The notes beneath the pieces are model-generated. The model saw nothing but the letters and a program-made list of their open reading frames with translations, made no database searches and was not told the DNA's origin. DNA of 6,012 nucleotides from DASYYE01 sp035946955. Its GTDB lineage: Bacteria > Actinomycetota > Actinomycetes > Streptosporangiales > Streptosporangiaceae. The translations under genes and the position numbers were made by a program. Below, piece by piece: positions 5,618 through 6,012 of this stretch; position 1 is the first letter of the stretch, and every line of letters begins with the position of its first letter. The stretch covers positions 1 through 6,012 of the forward strand of contig DASYYE010000012.1 in the NCBI GenBank assembly GCA_035946955.1, written 5' to 3'.

Positions 5618-6012
5618 CCCGGCCTACGGCACTGGCGTCGATGCCGGCACTACGTGGCCTGCCAGCGAGCACCATGGTCTCCTCGAGCTCCTCACGCAGC
5701 AGGCGCAGGACGGCACCCACCCCGGCCGCCCCCGAGTGCGCCAGGCCCCACACCACCGGACGTCCGACCAGCACGGCCCGTGCGCCGAGGGCGAGCGCCT
5801 TGAACACGTCACGCCCGCTGCGGACTCCCCCGTCCATGAGCACCGGCAGGCGCCCGGCGGCCGCCTCAGCCACCTCTGGCAACGCGTCGATGGTGGCAGG
5901 TGCGCTGTCCAGCTGACGCCCGCCGTGGTTGGACACGACCACCGCGTCGACGCCATGGTCGGCGGCCAAGCGGGCGTCCTCAGCCGTCACGATGCCCTTG
6001 AGCACGATCGGG
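5595..6012 (-). CDS. FMN-dependent alpha-hydroxy-acid oxidase/dehydrogenase, C-terminal third, truncated by window edge
   Basis: Oxidises an L-2-hydroxy acid to the 2-oxo acid using FMN (glycolate oxidase / lactate oxidase / mandelate dehydrogenase / hydroxymandelate oxidase family). The frame is open to the right edge, so the start is outside; 138 residues are visible of a family usually about 350-400 long. Counting the first full codon (6009-6011) as 1, PIVLKGI (1-7) carries the flavin-contacting Lys5. SNHGGRQLD (27-35) carries catalytic His29 and substrate-binding Arg32. DGGVRSG (60-66) and GRP (83-85) form the FMN phosphate site. All expected C-terminal motifs are intact, so this is not a degraded copy. 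The gene converges on the aminotransferase and overlaps its end by 23 bases; its stop is TGA at 5595-5597. Substrate specificity cannot be judged without the N-terminal part. Confidence 0.93.
   Translation of the reverse strand, partial: PIVLKGIVTAEDARLAADHGVDAVVVSNHGGRQLDSAPATIDALPEVAEAAAGRLPVLMDGGVRSGRDVFKALALGARAVLVGRPVVWGLAHSGAAGVGAVLRLLREELEETMVLAGRPRSAGIDASAVGRVSWRVGP

Overview
The window is high-GC DNA with strong G/C bias at third codon positions. It carries a transmembrane Ser/Thr protein kinase, a Tat-exported phosphatase and tightly packed genes, which points to an actinomycete (Streptomyces or a related filamentous group). The species cannot be named from sequence alone. There are no rRNA, tRNA, CRISPR or insertion-sequence signatures.

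Layout. (1) 1-940, + strand: the 3' part of a membrane Ser/Thr protein kinase, cut by the left edge. It holds the kinase C-lobe, a low-complexity juxtamembrane linker, one transmembrane helix and a small extracytoplasmic domain. (2) 937-2820, - strand: a purple-acid-phosphatase-type metallophosphoesterase with a Tat signal. Its stop codon interlocks with the kinase stop in a shared CTAG. (3) 2821-3377: a non-coding divergent region of 557 bases between the phosphatase and the hydrolase, with several stem-loops and a 13-base perfect palindrome. (4) 3378-4310 and 4307-5617, + strand: an HSL-family alpha/beta hydrolase and a PLP-dependent aminotransferase, joined by an ATGA stop/start overlap and probably one operon. 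(5) 5595-6012, - strand: the C-terminal third of an FMN-dependent alpha-hydroxy-acid oxidase/dehydrogenase, cut by the right edge. Its end overlaps the aminotransferase end by 23 bases.

How they may work together. The kinase and phosphatase look like stand-alone signalling and secreted-hydrolase functions that happen to converge. The right half is more suggestive. The aminotransferase has an N-terminal motif (DLHGSLSDP...FLNEV) that I associate with the group containing (S)-3,5-dihydroxyphenylglycine/4-hydroxyphenylglycine aminotransferases (HpgT-like). The neighbouring flavoenzyme belongs to the family that includes hydroxymandelate oxidase. Together they could convert an alpha-hydroxy acid to an alpha-keto acid and then to an alpha-amino acid, with the hydrolase releasing or trimming an ester or amide. 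This is an inference from families and adjacency, not shown by the sequence, and the decisive neighbours lie beyond the right edge.
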